Positions 1-8,688 of a stretch of 64,000 nt of DNA are shown here, in pieces (positions within the stretch are counted from its first letter, which is position 1; each line of letters starts with the position of its first letter). The notes under the pieces are model-generated. The model did no database searches, had not been told where the DNA came from, and saw only the letters and a list, made by a program, of their open reading frames with translations. The DNA is taken from contig DALYLQ010000006.1 in the NCBI GenBank assembly GCA_031976225.1, positions 1-64,000 on the forward strand, read 5' to 3'. Source of the stretch: UBA10646 sp003456175 (lineage in GTDB: Bacteria; Bacteroidota; Bacteroidia; Chitinophagales; Chitinophagaceae). A program made the position numbers and the translations under genes.

Positions 1-2
1 AT

Positions 3-2099
3 GTACGCTTTCTAAAAGCACAAGGTAAAGATGTTGTTTTTGTATGCGGTAGCGATGAACACGGCACAGCCATTCCAATACAAGCCATGAAAGAAGGCAC
101 TACGGCACAAGCCATTATTGATAAATATCACCCCATTATTGAGCAAAATTTTAAAGATTTGGGTATCGCTTTCGATATTTATCATCGAACATCATCGCAA
201 GTACATCACGAAACAGCACAAGCATTTTTCAAAAAACTGAACGATGCTGGCGAACTTGAAATAAAAACTACAGCTCAATATTTCGATGAAAAAGCTCAAA
301 CTTTTCTGGCAGACCGCTTCATTAAAGGCACCTGCCCGAACTGCGGCCACGATAGTGCTTATGGCGACCAATGCGAGAAGTGTGGTACTAGCTTAAGTCC
401 TGAAATGCTCATCAACCCGGTGAGCACCCTCAGCGGCGAAACACCTGTTAAAAAAGAAACTTCACATTGGTACTTGCCATTAAACCGCCACGAAGATTTT
501 TTACGCAAGTGGATTTTAGAAGAACATAAAAACGATTGGCGTGCCAATGTTGTAGGACAATGCAAAAGTTGGATAGATGGCGGCCTACAACCCCGAGCAG
601 TAACAAGAGATTTAGACTGGGGCGTGAAAGTACCGGTAGCAGATGCCGATGGCAAAGTATTGTATGTGTGGTTTGATGCACCTATTGGTTACATATCTGC
701 TACCAAACAATGGGCTGTTGAGCAAGGAAAAGATTGGCAACCTTACTGGGAAAGTGATGATACGCAATTGGTACATTTTATTGGGAAAGACAATATTGTA
801 TTTCATTGCATCATCTTCCCCGTTATGCTGAAATTGCATGGCAACATTTTGCCTGCATTTGTGCCTGCGAACGAGTTTATGAATTTAGAAGGCGATAAAA
901 TGAGCACCAGTAGGAACTGGAAGTTAGAAATGCAAGATTTTATCGACGACTTTGTGAATAAAGAAAACGGAGGACCACAACTTGCCGACGCGTTACGCTA
1001 CTACCTTACCAGCATAGCCCCTGAAACAAAAGACAGCGAATTCACCTGGAAGGGCTTTCAAGATGCAGTAAACAATGAACTTGTAGCTGTATTTGGCAAT
1101 TTTGTGAATCGCAGTTTTGTGCTCATGCACAAATTATGTGGTGGCAAAGTACCTCCATTTGTTGCCGATTTGCAAGATGAAACCGATCAATGGTTGATAC
1201 AAGAAATTGCAAATACAAAACAAAAAGTAGAACAACTCATTAGCGATTATAAATTCCGCGATGCACTCTTTGAAGTAATTAATCTGGCACGCAGCGGCAA
1301 CCAATACTTACAAAAGAAAGAACCCTGGAAGAAAGCGAATAGTACCGAAGCCAATGCACAGCAACTCATTAACAACTGTATGCATTTAAGCTTACAGCTA
1401 ACAGCCAATTTAGCCATTTTCATCCAGCCGTTCTTACCCAACACTGCAATCCAGGCAATGCCATCGCTGGACTGNNNNNNNNNNAACTTAGCCATATTGG
1501 TACAACCTTTTTTACCCAACACTGCCCGCAAAATGTTGTATATGATGAAGGTAGTTGAGCGTATGCTAGCTTGGGAAAATGCAGGCAGCTTAAAATTGTT
1601 AAGCGTGGGGTATAGCCTTCGTGCACCAGAGTTATTATTTAGAAAAATTGAAGATGCTGAGATAGAACATCAAGTAGCAAAACTAAAAGCAGGATTAGCT
1701 AAAGCCATGGAACAAAACAACAGCAGTAGTAGCACCAACCAAGCCACAGCACCAAGTTTTACAGCCGTAAAAACTGAAATTCAATTCGATGACTTTGCCA
1801 AAATAGATATTAGAATTGGTACTATCATAAGTGCCGAAAAAGTGCAAAAAGCCGATAAACTGCTCAAGCTAGAAGTAGATTTAGGTTTTGAAACCCGCAC
1901 TATTGTATCGGGTATTGCCATGCACTTTACACCCGAAGCTATTGTAGGCCAGCAAGTAAGCGTGGTAGCGAATTTGGCGCCCCGCAAGATGCGTGGTATT
2001 GAAAGCCAAGGCATGATTCTAATGGCCGAAGATGCTAATGGCAAGTTGCACTTTGTGCACCCAACGGAAGCTATTAATGCCGGCGCAGGGGTCAGTTAA
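3..2099 (+). CDS. metG: Methionyl-tRNA synthetase (5' truncated by window edge)
   Basis: The enzyme charges tRNA-Met with methionine in the cytoplasm. The reading frame is open to the left edge (first codons V-R-F-L-K, then VFVCGSDEHGTAI), so the true start and the HIGH motif lie outside the window. A zinc knuckle CPNC...CEKC is seen at nt 333-390, the KMSTS signature at nt 897-911, and the anticodon-binding helical domain follows. From about nt 1785 there is a C-terminal Trbp111/EMAPII-type tRNA-binding domain (FDDFAKIDIRIGTI), usual for Bacteroidota MetG. An assembly gap at 1475-1484 is flanked by two near-copies of one segment (see findings), so about 20 residues around it are unreliable. 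The gene ends at a TAA just before a good terminator. The identification is certain. Confidence 0.97.
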   Translation, partial: VRFLKAQGKDVVFVCGSDEHGTAIPIQAMKEGTTAQAIIDKYHPIIEQNFKDLGIAFDIYHRTSSQVHHETAQAFFKKLNDAGELEIKTTAQYFDEKAQTFLADRFIKGTCPNCGHDSAYGDQCEKCGTSLSPEMLINPVSTLSGETPVKKETSHWYLPLNRHEDFLRKWILEEHKNDWRANVVGQCKSWIDGGLQPRAVTRDLDWGVKVPVADADGKVLYVWFDAPIGYISATKQWAVEQGKDWQPYWESDDTQLVHFIGKDNIVFHCIIFPVMLKLHGNILPAFVPANEFMNLEGDKMSTSRNWKLEMQDFIDDFVNKENGGPQLADALRYYLTSIAPETKDSEFTWKGFQDAVNNELVAVFGNFVNRSFVLMHKLCGGKVPPFVADLQDETDQWLIQEIANTKQKVEQLISDYKFRDALFEVINLARSGNQYLQKKEPWKKANSTEANAQQLINNCMHLSLQLTANLAIFIQPFLPNTAIQAMPSLDXXXXNLAILVQPFLPNTARKMLYMMKVVERMLAWENAGSLKLLSVGYSLRAPELLFRKIEDAEIEHQVAKLKAGLAKAMEQNNSSSSTNQATAPSFTAVKTEIQFDDFAKIDIRIGTIISAEKVQKADKLLKLEVDLGFETRTIVSGIAMHFTPEAIVGQQVSVVANLAPRKMRGIESQGMILMAEDANGKLHFVHPTEAINAGAGVS
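1475..1484. other. Assembly gap of ten N inside metG
   Basis: Ten N break the anticodon-binding domain. The sequence left of the gap encodes NLAIFIQPFLPNTA and the sequence right of it encodes NLAILVQPFLPNTA, so the two contig ends represent the same gene segment twice. The frame stays open, but the duplication is most easily explained as a scaffolding artefact. Confidence 0.95.
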
Positions 2100-2109
2100 A
2101 TGTTGTAAC

Positions 2110-2123
2110 GCCTTACGGCAAAT
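2110..2123 (+). repeat. Dispersed TTRCGGYAA repeat (intergenic)
   Basis: The copy reads GCCTTACGGCAAAT and is followed by GAATACGC, the extended tail shared with the copy at 17844. It lies 10 bases after the metG stop codon. Confidence 0.85.
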
Positions 2124-2145
2124 GAATACGCAATTCGCAAGCATC

Positions 2146-2171
2146 AATCACTCCTTAGGGAGTGATTTTTT
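2146..2171 (+). terminator. Rho-independent terminator of metG
   Basis: A perfect 9-bp stem (AATCACTCC / GGAGTGATT) with a TTAG loop is followed directly by a T run. It lies about 50 bases after the metG stop. Confidence 0.9.
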
Positions 2172-2205
2172 ATTCGATGCAAGTAATGGCTACCCTCGAA
2201 ACCAC

Positions 2206-2219
2206 ATTTACCGTAAGGT
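2206..2219 (-). repeat. Dispersed TTRCGGYAA repeat (intergenic)
   Basis: A minus-strand copy of ACCTTACGGTAAAT in the upstream region of the fadN-like gene, about 80 bases before its ATG. Confidence 0.85.
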
Positions 2220-2296
2220 AAAAGAAAGCGTTAAAATAGTTAGCTATGCAACTAATTTTCCCTTAGTTTTGAAACCACTAAAATGCTTTTTACCAT

Positions 2297-4693
2297 ATGA
2301 AACGTTCTATCAAAAACGTAGCAGTGTTGGGTTCGGGCGTAATGGGTAGCCGTATTGCCTGCCATTTTGCTGGCATTGGCGTGCAGGTGTTGTTGCTCGA
2401 TATTCAGCCAAAAGACACACCCGCCGATGCACCGGCAGCCATAAAGAACAAGATTGTGAACGATGCGCTGGCCGCAGCCGTGAAAAGCAACCCTAGTCCG
2501 GTGTATACCAAAGATGTTGTTAAGCGCATTACAACCGGCAACTTCACTGATAATATGAAAGACGTTGCAAAAGCCGATTGGATTATCGAAGTAGTGGTTG
2601 AGCGTCTTGATATTAAGCAACAGGTATATGAACAAGTAGAAAAGTATCGTAAGCCTGGTACACTAATAACATCGAATACATCGGGTATACCGATACATTT
2701 ATTATCGCAAGGCCGTAGCGACGATTTTAAAAAGCATTTCTGCGGCACACACTTTTTTAATCCGCCGCGTTACTTACGGTTACTAGAAATTATTCCTACC
2801 CCTGATACCGATAGCACTGTTGTAGATTTTCTAATGCATTATGGCGATGTATTTTTAGGCAAAACCACGGTTTTAGCGAAAGACACACCTGCCTTTATTG
2901 CGAACCGTATTGGCGTATTCGGCATCATGGCCATTTTCAATAGCATGGAGAAAATGGGCCTTACCATTGACGAGGTTGATGCACTAACCGGCCCGTTGAT
3001 TGGCAGACCTAAGAGCGCCACCTTCCGTACAGCCGATGTAGTGGGTATTGATACATTAGTGAAAGTAGCTAAAGGTGTTGCCGATAATTGTCCGAACGAT
3101 GAAGCTCGCAACATTTTCACCATCCCTTCATGGTTAGAAACCTTAGTTAACAACAACTGGTTGGGCGACAAGAGCGGACAAGGTTTCTTTAAAAAAGTAA
3201 AAACACCAGAAGGGAAAAAAGATATTCAAACGCTGAATCTTAGCACACTTAGCTATGAGCCGCGTAAGAAACCAAAATTTGCAACGGTAGAAACTGCCAA
3301 ACCTATTGACAACTTGCATAAGCGCTTAAAAGCCTTAGTAAGTGGTACTGATAAAGCGGCTGAATTTTTGCGCCACTTTCATTATGCATTGTTCTCTTAT
3401 ATCTCTTTCCGTATTCCAGAAATCAGTGATGAACTATATCGTGTAGATGATGCCATGATGGCTGGTTTTGGTTGGGAAATTGGTGCTTTCGAAAGTTGGG
3501 ATACACTTGGTGTTGCCAACACTGTTGACGCTATGAAAAAAGCAGGCTACCAGGTGGCTCCTTGGGTTGAAACCATGTTAGCGGCTGGCCATACTAGCTT
3601 TTACAAGGTACAACAGGGCAAAAAACTGTATTACCAACAGCATGCAATGAATGAAAGCGAAGCCGGTAACTACAAAGCACTACCTGGAGGTGATGCCTTT
3701 ATTGTATTGAACAACTATAAAGACAAGCTAGTTTGGAAAAACAGTAACGCTGCTTTATACGATATTGGCGATGATGTAGTTGGCCTACAATGGAATACTA
3801 AAATGAACAGTATTGGCAGCGAAGTATTAGAAGCTGTTAATAAAAGCATCAATATTGCAGAAGAGCAATTCAAAGGACTTGTTATTGCCAACGACGGTGC
3901 CAACTTTAGTGCTGGTGCTAACGTGGGAATGATATTTATGTTCGCTATTGAACAAGAGTACGATGAACTTGATATGGCTATTCGCATGTTCCAGAACACA
4001 ATGATGCGTTGCCGTTATTCATCTGTACCAGTGGTAGTTGCTCCACACGGGTTAACATTAGGTGGTGGTTGCGAAATGAACTTACATGCTGATAAAGTAG
4101 TTGCCGCTGCAGAAACCTATATCGGCCTGGTTGAATTAGGTGTTGGCTTAATTCCTGGCGGTGGTGGCACTAAAGAATTTGTATTGCGTGCTGCCGATGA
4201 AATGCATGAAGACGAGCCTGAAACAATTACACTCAAACATCGCTTCTTTAACATTGCTACGGCAAAAGTAGCCACTAGTGGCTTTGAAGCTTTTGAAGCA
4301 GGTATCTTACGTAAAGGAATTGATGAAGTAGTTGTGAACCAAGGCCGCCGTATTGCCGTAGCGAAACAAGCCATTTTAGATATGCATGCCAAAGGTTATG
4401 CACAACCGCAGCAGCGTAAAGATGTTAAAGTATTAGGCCGTAGTGCTTTGGGAGCATTACATGCAGGCATTAATGGTATGTGGCGTGCCAATTATGCTAC
4501 AGAACACGATGCGTTGGTAGCTCGCAAGCTTGCTTATGTAATGTGTGGTGGCGATTTGAGTGAGCCTACTTTTGTTTCAGAGCAATACTTACTTGACTTA
4601 GAACGTGAGGCTTTCTTGAGTTTGTGTGGCGAACGCAAAACACTAGAACGTATTCAAGGTGTATTAACTACAGGTAAGCCATTGCGTAACTAA
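2297..4693 (+). CDS. 3-hydroxyacyl-CoA dehydrogenase / enoyl-CoA hydratase fusion (FadN type)
   Basis: A bifunctional fatty-acid beta-oxidation enzyme: hydration of enoyl-CoA and NAD-dependent oxidation of 3-hydroxyacyl-CoA in the cytoplasm. The order is dehydrogenase first, hydratase last, as in Bacillus FadN and opposite to E. coli FadB/FadJ. The N-terminus carries the Rossmann motif VAVLGSGVMGSRIA; the dehydrogenase C-terminal domain follows (about residues 190-330). The crotonase part is in the last 300 residues, with the oxyanion-hole region FSAGANVG and the catalytic Glu stretch VELGVGLIPGGGG. At 798 aa it matches the FadN length. No thiolase or acyl-CoA dehydrogenase gene is next to it here. 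It is a single-gene unit between a terminator on the left and a bidirectional terminator on the right. Confidence 0.93.
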   Translation: MKRSIKNVAVLGSGVMGSRIACHFAGIGVQVLLLDIQPKDTPADAPAAIKNKIVNDALAAAVKSNPSPVYTKDVVKRITTGNFTDNMKDVAKADWIIEVVVERLDIKQQVYEQVEKYRKPGTLITSNTSGIPIHLLSQGRSDDFKKHFCGTHFFNPPRYLRLLEIIPTPDTDSTVVDFLMHYGDVFLGKTTVLAKDTPAFIANRIGVFGIMAIFNSMEKMGLTIDEVDALTGPLIGRPKSATFRTADVVGIDTLVKVAKGVADNCPNDEARNIFTIPSWLETLVNNNWLGDKSGQGFFKKVKTPEGKKDIQTLNLSTLSYEPRKKPKFATVETAKPIDNLHKRLKALVSGTDKAAEFLRHFHYALFSYISFRIPEISDELYRVDDAMMAGFGWEIGAFESWDTLGVANTVDAMKKAGYQVAPWVETMLAAGHTSFYKVQQGKKLYYQQHAMNESEAGNYKALPGGDAFIVLNNYKDKLVWKNSNAALYDIGDDVVGLQWNTKMNSIGSEVLEAVNKSINIAEEQFKGLVIANDGANFSAGANVGMIFMFAIEQEYDELDMAIRMFQNTMMRCRYSSVPVVVAPHGLTLGGGCEMNLHADKVVAAAETYIGLVELGVGLIPGGGGTKEFVLRAADEMHEDEPETITLKHRFFNIATAKVATSGFEAFEAGILRKGIDEVVVNQGRRIAVAKQAILDMHAKGYAQPQQRKDVKVLGRSALGALHAGINGMWRANYATEHDALVARKLAYVMCGGDLSEPTFVSEQYLLDLEREAFLSLCGERKTLERIQGVLTTGKPLRN

Positions 4694-4706
4694 GCCTCGA
4701 TGCTTT

Positions 4707-4720
4707 ATTTACCGTAAGGT
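4707..4720 (-). repeat. Dispersed TTRCGGYAA repeat (intergenic)
   Basis: A perfect minus-strand ACCTTACGGTAAAT copy just after the fadN-like stop codon, ahead of the terminator. Confidence 0.85.
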
Positions 4721-4730
4721 ATACTTTTAT

Positions 4731-4766
4731 AAAAAAAGCAGCTTCAATGTAGAAGCTGCTTTTTTG
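4731..4766. terminator. Bidirectional terminator between convergent genes
   Basis: The stem AGCAGCTTC / GAAGCTGCT with a 6-base loop is flanked by an A run on the left and a T run on the right. It can serve both the fadN-like gene (+) and the hypothetical gene at 4786 (-). Confidence 0.9.
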
Positions 4767-4785
4767 GTGTTATAGGTAATATGTT

Positions 4786-5217
4786 TTACACAGTAATAGC
4801 AACGGTATTTTGCAAAGTTTGTAGGGTACTGTTACCACCAATTCTAAGAATGGTACCATTGGTGTTGTATTCAATGGTGTAATCAACCAATAGCTGATCA
4901 CCATTATTCACGTTAGGAATACGTATATTCTTTAATAATGCGGCACTGCTTTGCTGTGGGAACTCATTGAGCTGCATAGGAGCAATTTCTGTTTGATACA
5001 CCGGTGTTACTACGCGGCCATCTACTTTGCTTACCGCTACAATTACTTTAGCATAAGCTTGTGTGTAGATAGGTGCCGTATAATTTTTATTAGCGTAAAT
5101 AGCGAGTTGAATGTTCTGTTCTTTCACATCGCTACAAGTTTGCTGCTCTTGATGTGGTACTAATAAAAGCCCTGTAGTAAAAAGGCTGGCGAGTAAAGTG
5201 ATCCAAAAAGTTTTCAT
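4786..5217 (-). CDS. Hypothetical secreted protein, 143 aa
   Basis: I do not recognise this protein. The ATG at 5217 is preferred over an upstream GTG because it opens with a clean signal peptide (MKTFWITLLASLFTTGLLLV). The mature part is a small beta-rich domain without catalytic motifs; LVDYTIEYNTNG and LRIGGNSTLQTLQNTVAI suggest strands. It is monocistronic, convergent with the fadN-like gene and separated from it by a shared terminator. It is probably periplasmic or surface exposed. No function is inferred. Confidence 0.7.
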   Translation of the reverse strand: MKTFWITLLASLFTTGLLLVPHQEQQTCSDVKEQNIQLAIYANKNYTAPIYTQAYAKVIVAVSKVDGRVVTPVYQTEIAPMQLNEFPQQSSAALLKNIRIPNVNNGDQLLVDYTIEYNTNGTILRIGGNSTLQTLQNTVAITV

Positions 5218-5356
5218 AACAATATGTTGTTGCGTTGGGTTGATATTTTTTGACACTGCAAAGCAACATACATACTGCGTTAAAGAAATTTAAAGGGCTG
5301 ATGAAGGCATAGGTAGGCGGATGTATGGTAAGCCTATTTGGATAAGTGGTAAAAGC

Positions 5357-6799
5357 TTATGCCCCTGGAAACTGTACTGTAAAGGCATTACCATGAGCAT
5401 CGTTACTTTCGTAATGAAGATGGCCACCCATTTTTTCAGTTAATTGTCGGGCAATACTAAGCCCCAAACCTTTTACCTCTGTCAAATCGCGATCGCCTGT
5501 GGCAGCCTGTTGTAATCGGTTAAAAATTTCATCGAGTTTAGCTTGACCAATTAAATTTCCGGTGGTTTTGCAAGTAATCACAACATCGGTACCAACCACA
5601 CCCGATACAATTTTAACAGTACTACCAACATCTGATAAGCGTATTACGTTGCTCAACAGCTTGTACATAAGTTGATAAGTTACTTGCTCATCTAAGTACA
5701 CAGGTAGTATACCAGGTTGTAATTGAAGTTGCAATTGTACCTGATGCACCATAGCCACCTGCTTTAGATTGGCTGCTGCTTCCGATACAATTCTATTGAT
5801 ATCAAATTCGGCGTAATGAAACGAATTGCGTTGTTGGTCATCCATGTTAGCTTTTGCCATCTTTTTTGCGAAAAAAGCAAAGCGTTCATTCGCTTTTTCA
5901 ATCAACGCCACCACTTGCTGTTGTTGCGGTGTTAAATGATCATCTTTTAATAAATCAACCCCACTTTGAATGCTGGTATTAAAACCATTTAAATCGTGTA
6001 ACAACATTTGTAACGTAGTGTTACGTGTTTCAGAAACTTTATCTAAATGTCGCTGAATAGATGCAGCTCTAACCTTAACATCCATTAATAATTCTTGCAG
6101 CTCAGAAAGCATACTGTTACTTGCTTCTATAATTTCATTCTTATGAATATCGTGTAATAATTTGCGGCGTTGGCTATAACTAAATGCAGTTGCTAGTATA
6201 CCAAGAATAATCAACCATCCGTAGTAATACGATTCAAAAAGTGATTGTGCCGATGCTGCACCTTGCCACCAAAAGCAACTCAAATAGGTAAGCGACCATG
6301 CGAGTAAGGTTAGCACTAATGTATAACGGGTACGCCAGCTACTACTCCAAGCAATTCCTAACAACAATAAGCCCGTGCATGTAATTTGTATAGGTAATGC
6401 CCTTACGGGTAAAAAAGCAGTTTGCAACGATTGCACCATCACCAATATAAGCGATACTAAAAAGCTACTAATAAATACTGTTTTTAGGTTAGCAGTTTTT
6501 ACAGCAACAATGCTTACAACTGCAAGAATACTCATGAGTACTACTTCAATCAGCCATTGCTGCTGCATCCATAGTAAGTTCAGTATCAAAAGAATAGGCA
6601 ATGCCGATACCAATCGAGCCAATAAACGCCTTGCATGTAGCCGTTGAAAACGTATTAATGAATTATGAATATCTTCTTGATTAGCTTGTGCTAAAGCAAG
6701 AGGAATTGGAGTTAACATACTGCTCATAAAAATCAATAAGGGTTGCTGAATGAAGTTAGCACTTTGAATCCATATAGTCAGACTACCGCTAATAATCAT
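5357..6799 (-). CDS. Orphan membrane sensor histidine kinase
   Basis: The first 210 residues form about six hydrophobic membrane segments. A coiled linker (about 220-260) leads to a dimerisation helix with phospho-acceptor His268 in MLLHDLNGFN. The ATPase domain keeps the N box (LLSNV, Asn384) and the G2 box GLGLSIA (444-450), but the G1 position reads KTTGNLI instead of DxGxG, so nucleotide binding may be altered. No response regulator is next to it. It is divergent from the ABC transporter at 6877 across 77 bases that hold a dispersed repeat. It could be a quorum- or cell-state sensor; the signal cannot be read from the sequence. I am confident of the family, less so of full kinase activity. 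Confidence 0.85.
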   Translation of the reverse strand: MIISGSLTIWIQSANFIQQPLLIFMSSMLTPIPLALAQANQEDIHNSLIRFQRLHARRLLARLVSALPILLILNLLWMQQQWLIEVVLMSILAVVSIVAVKTANLKTVFISSFLVSLILVMVQSLQTAFLPVRALPIQITCTGLLLLGIAWSSSWRTRYTLVLTLLAWSLTYLSCFWWQGAASAQSLFESYYYGWLIILGILATAFSYSQRRKLLHDIHKNEIIEASNSMLSELQELLMDVKVRAASIQRHLDKVSETRNTTLQMLLHDLNGFNTSIQSGVDLLKDDHLTPQQQQVVALIEKANERFAFFAKKMAKANMDDQQRNSFHYAEFDINRIVSEAAANLKQVAMVHQVQLQLQLQPGILPVYLDEQVTYQLMYKLLSNVIRLSDVGSTVKIVSGVVGTDVVITCKTTGNLIGQAKLDEIFNRLQQAATGDRDLTEVKGLGLSIARQLTEKMGGHLHYESNDAHGNAFTVQFPGA

Positions 6800-6818
6800 T
6801 TCTCAACGGTGTACCTTT

Positions 6819-6832
6819 TTTTACCGTAAGGT
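6819..6832 (-). repeat. Dispersed TTRCGGYAA repeat in a divergent promoter region
   Basis: A minus-strand copy of ACCTTACGGTAAAA between the histidine kinase (-) and the ABC ATPase (+). It is a possible shared operator, although the same element also sits at many gene ends. Confidence 0.8.
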
Positions 6833-6876
6833 ATCATTCAAAAACAATAATTATGTGACCGTAACTTTTATTACAC

Positions 6877-7788
6877 ATGAGTATTGTATTATCACTACAT
6901 CAACTATCTAAAAACTACGGCAAGGTACAAGCCTTACAACAAGTAAGTTTCGATGTACCTCAAGGCTGTGTTTTTGGTATTTTAGGACCTAACGGTAGCG
7001 GCAAAACCACGCTTTTAGGTATTATTATGAACGTGCTGCAACCCACCAATGGCAACTTCACACTTTTAGGGAAACAACCATCGAACGAAGTGCGCAAGCA
7101 AATTGGCACACTGTTAGAAACACCTAACTTTTATCATTATTTGAGTGGTGAACGTAATTTAGAAATAGCAGCCACCATTAAAGGTGTATCTAAAGCCGAT
7201 ATTACTACAGTACTAGAGAAAGTAAATTTATATGAACGTAGGCAAAGTAAATTTAGCACCTATAGTTTAGGCATGAAACAACGCCTAGCCATTGCGAGTG
7301 CATTACTTGGCAACCCCGATGTACTAGTACTAGACGAGCCTACCAATGGCCTCGACCCTGTTGGTATTGCAGAAATTCGCAACCTTATTATTCAACTAGC
7401 GAACGAGGGTAAAACCATTATTATGGCTAGCCACCTACTCGATGAAGTTGAAAAAGTATGTACCCATGTAGCGGTATTGCAAAAAGGAAAACTTCTCAAT
7501 ACAGGAACTGTTGACGAAGTATTTACCACAGGCGATAGCATTGCTACACTTCAAGCCGATGATTTAGACCAATTAGTAACTGTTATCAAAACATTAGAAG
7601 GTGTTCAAAAAATACAAATCAAGAACAACACTTTACAGGTGCATTTCGATACAGCAATACTCTCTTTAAAAAGCATCAACTTACATTGCTTCAATAATGG
7701 TATTGTACTCAGTAGCTTACAGCTACAAAAACAAAGTTTAGAAAGCAAATTTTTAGCACTTACAGGTGGCCTTACGGTTAATCATTAA
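6877..7788 (+). CDS. ABC transporter ATP-binding protein (BcrA/CcmA-like)
   Basis: The cytoplasmic ATPase of an ABC-2 type exporter. Visible motifs in order: Walker A GPNGSGKTT (about residue 38), the signature SLGMKQR, Walker B VLVLDEPTNGLDP and the switch His in ASHLLDEV. The C-terminal 80 residues form a small accessory domain common in drug and bacitracin-type exporters. The permease follows after 11 bases, so the two are co-transcribed. The last codons (GLTVNH) are encoded by a copy of the dispersed repeat. The substrate is unknown. Confidence 0.93.
   Translation: MSIVLSLHQLSKNYGKVQALQQVSFDVPQGCVFGILGPNGSGKTTLLGIIMNVLQPTNGNFTLLGKQPSNEVRKQIGTLLETPNFYHYLSGERNLEIAATIKGVSKADITTVLEKVNLYERRQSKFSTYSLGMKQRLAIASALLGNPDVLVLDEPTNGLDPVGIAEIRNLIIQLANEGKTIIMASHLLDEVEKVCTHVAVLQKGKLLNTGTVDEVFTTGDSIATLQADDLDQLVTVIKTLEGVQKIQIKNNTLQVHFDTAILSLKSINLHCFNNGIVLSSLQLQKQSLESKFLALTGGLTVNH
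7769..7782 (+). repeat. Dispersed repeat, degenerate copy inside the ABC ATPase 3' end
   Basis: GCCTTACGGTTAAT, with one extra base in the right arm. It encodes Leu-Thr-Val-Asn at the protein's C-terminus. Confidence 0.6.
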
Positions 7789-7799
7789 TCAATAACAAC

Positions 7800-8591
7800 A
7801 TGTTACATTTACTTTACATAGAGTGGCTTAAACTCAAAAACTATCGTACCTTCTGGATTCTTGCGGCCTTATATTTAATCAGCATATCAGGCATCAACTA
7901 TATCACACTAGAATTCATCAAAAAAGCCTACGAAAACCCAGCCGCCAAACTTATTGCCGGAACGCATCCCTTCGCATTCCCCGATGTATGGCAAACTGTA
8001 ACTTACATGAGTAGCTTCACGCTGTTCTTACCGGGCTTACTCATTATTATCAACTACACTAATGAGTTTAGTTACAAAACACATCGTCAAAACATCATTG
8101 ATGGATATAGCCGCCAACAATACATTTCAATCAAAATCATACTTGTATTGTTGCTTGCCCTAATCAGTACACTGCTGGTAACAATTAATGCGGCAGCTTT
8201 CGGCATAGCACATAACGAAACACCTTTCTCCTTTGAGAAAGCACATTATATCGGCTTGTATTTCGTTCAATGCTTAAACTATTTCGGGTTGGCACTATTA
8301 CTCAGCGTACTCTTTAAAAGAGCAGCATTAGCAGTAGGCGTGTACTTTATATATATTGCTATTTTAGAAGATATGATTGGTGGTATTATCAACCGATTTA
8401 AAGCACCTATAGGTAACTTCTTCCCTATTGATAGCGCCGATAGCCTTATTACCTTTCCTATGTTTAAAGAAGCACAAAAAACATTACCCATTGTACGACC
8501 AGAATTATGGCAAGTAGCTATTGCATGCGGTATTTACATTGTACTTTATTACACTATCAGCTATTGGCGATTTAGCAAACAAGATTTATAA
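7800..8591 (+). CDS. ABC-2 type permease
   Basis: The membrane partner of the ATPase upstream (11-base spacing). Its 263 residues hold about six hydrophobic segments: near residues 17-35, 58-82, 108-130, 150-172, 178-195 and 235-255. The N-terminal amphipathic LLYIEWLKLKNYRTFWIL is typical of ABC-2 permeases. A UUCG-loop terminator closes the two-gene operon. The exported substrate cannot be told; lantibiotic-immunity or Na+/drug exporters are the usual relatives. Confidence 0.88.
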   Translation: MLHLLYIEWLKLKNYRTFWILAALYLISISGINYITLEFIKKAYENPAAKLIAGTHPFAFPDVWQTVTYMSSFTLFLPGLLIIINYTNEFSYKTHRQNIIDGYSRQQYISIKIILVLLLALISTLLVTINAAAFGIAHNETPFSFEKAHYIGLYFVQCLNYFGLALLLSVLFKRAALAVGVYFIYIAILEDMIGGIINRFKAPIGNFFPIDSADSLITFPMFKEAQKTLPIVRPELWQVAIACGIYIVLYYTISYWRFSKQDL

Positions 8592-8602
8592 ACAAGCACC
8601 AT

Positions 8603-8626
8603 AACCAACCTTCGGGTTGGTTTTTT
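8603..8626 (+). terminator. Terminator with UUCG tetraloop
   Basis: The stem AACCAACC / GGTTGGTT with a TTCG loop is followed by six T. It ends the ABC transporter operon. Confidence 0.93.
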
Positions 8627-8636
8627 ATTGTACACT

Positions 8637-8650
8637 ACCTTACGGTAAAT
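8637..8650 (+). repeat. Dispersed TTRCGGYAA repeat (intergenic)
   Basis: A perfect ACCTTACGGTAAAT copy directly after the ABC operon terminator and 38 bases before the next ATG. Confidence 0.88.
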
Positions 8651-8688
8651 GATGAAGCATAAATTTACCCTTCTATCGTAATAGCCTC

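Noticed and set aside
359..839. Minus-strand open frames inside metG
   Set aside because: They are shadows of a strong conserved gene and have no homology-like motifs, signal peptides or promoters.
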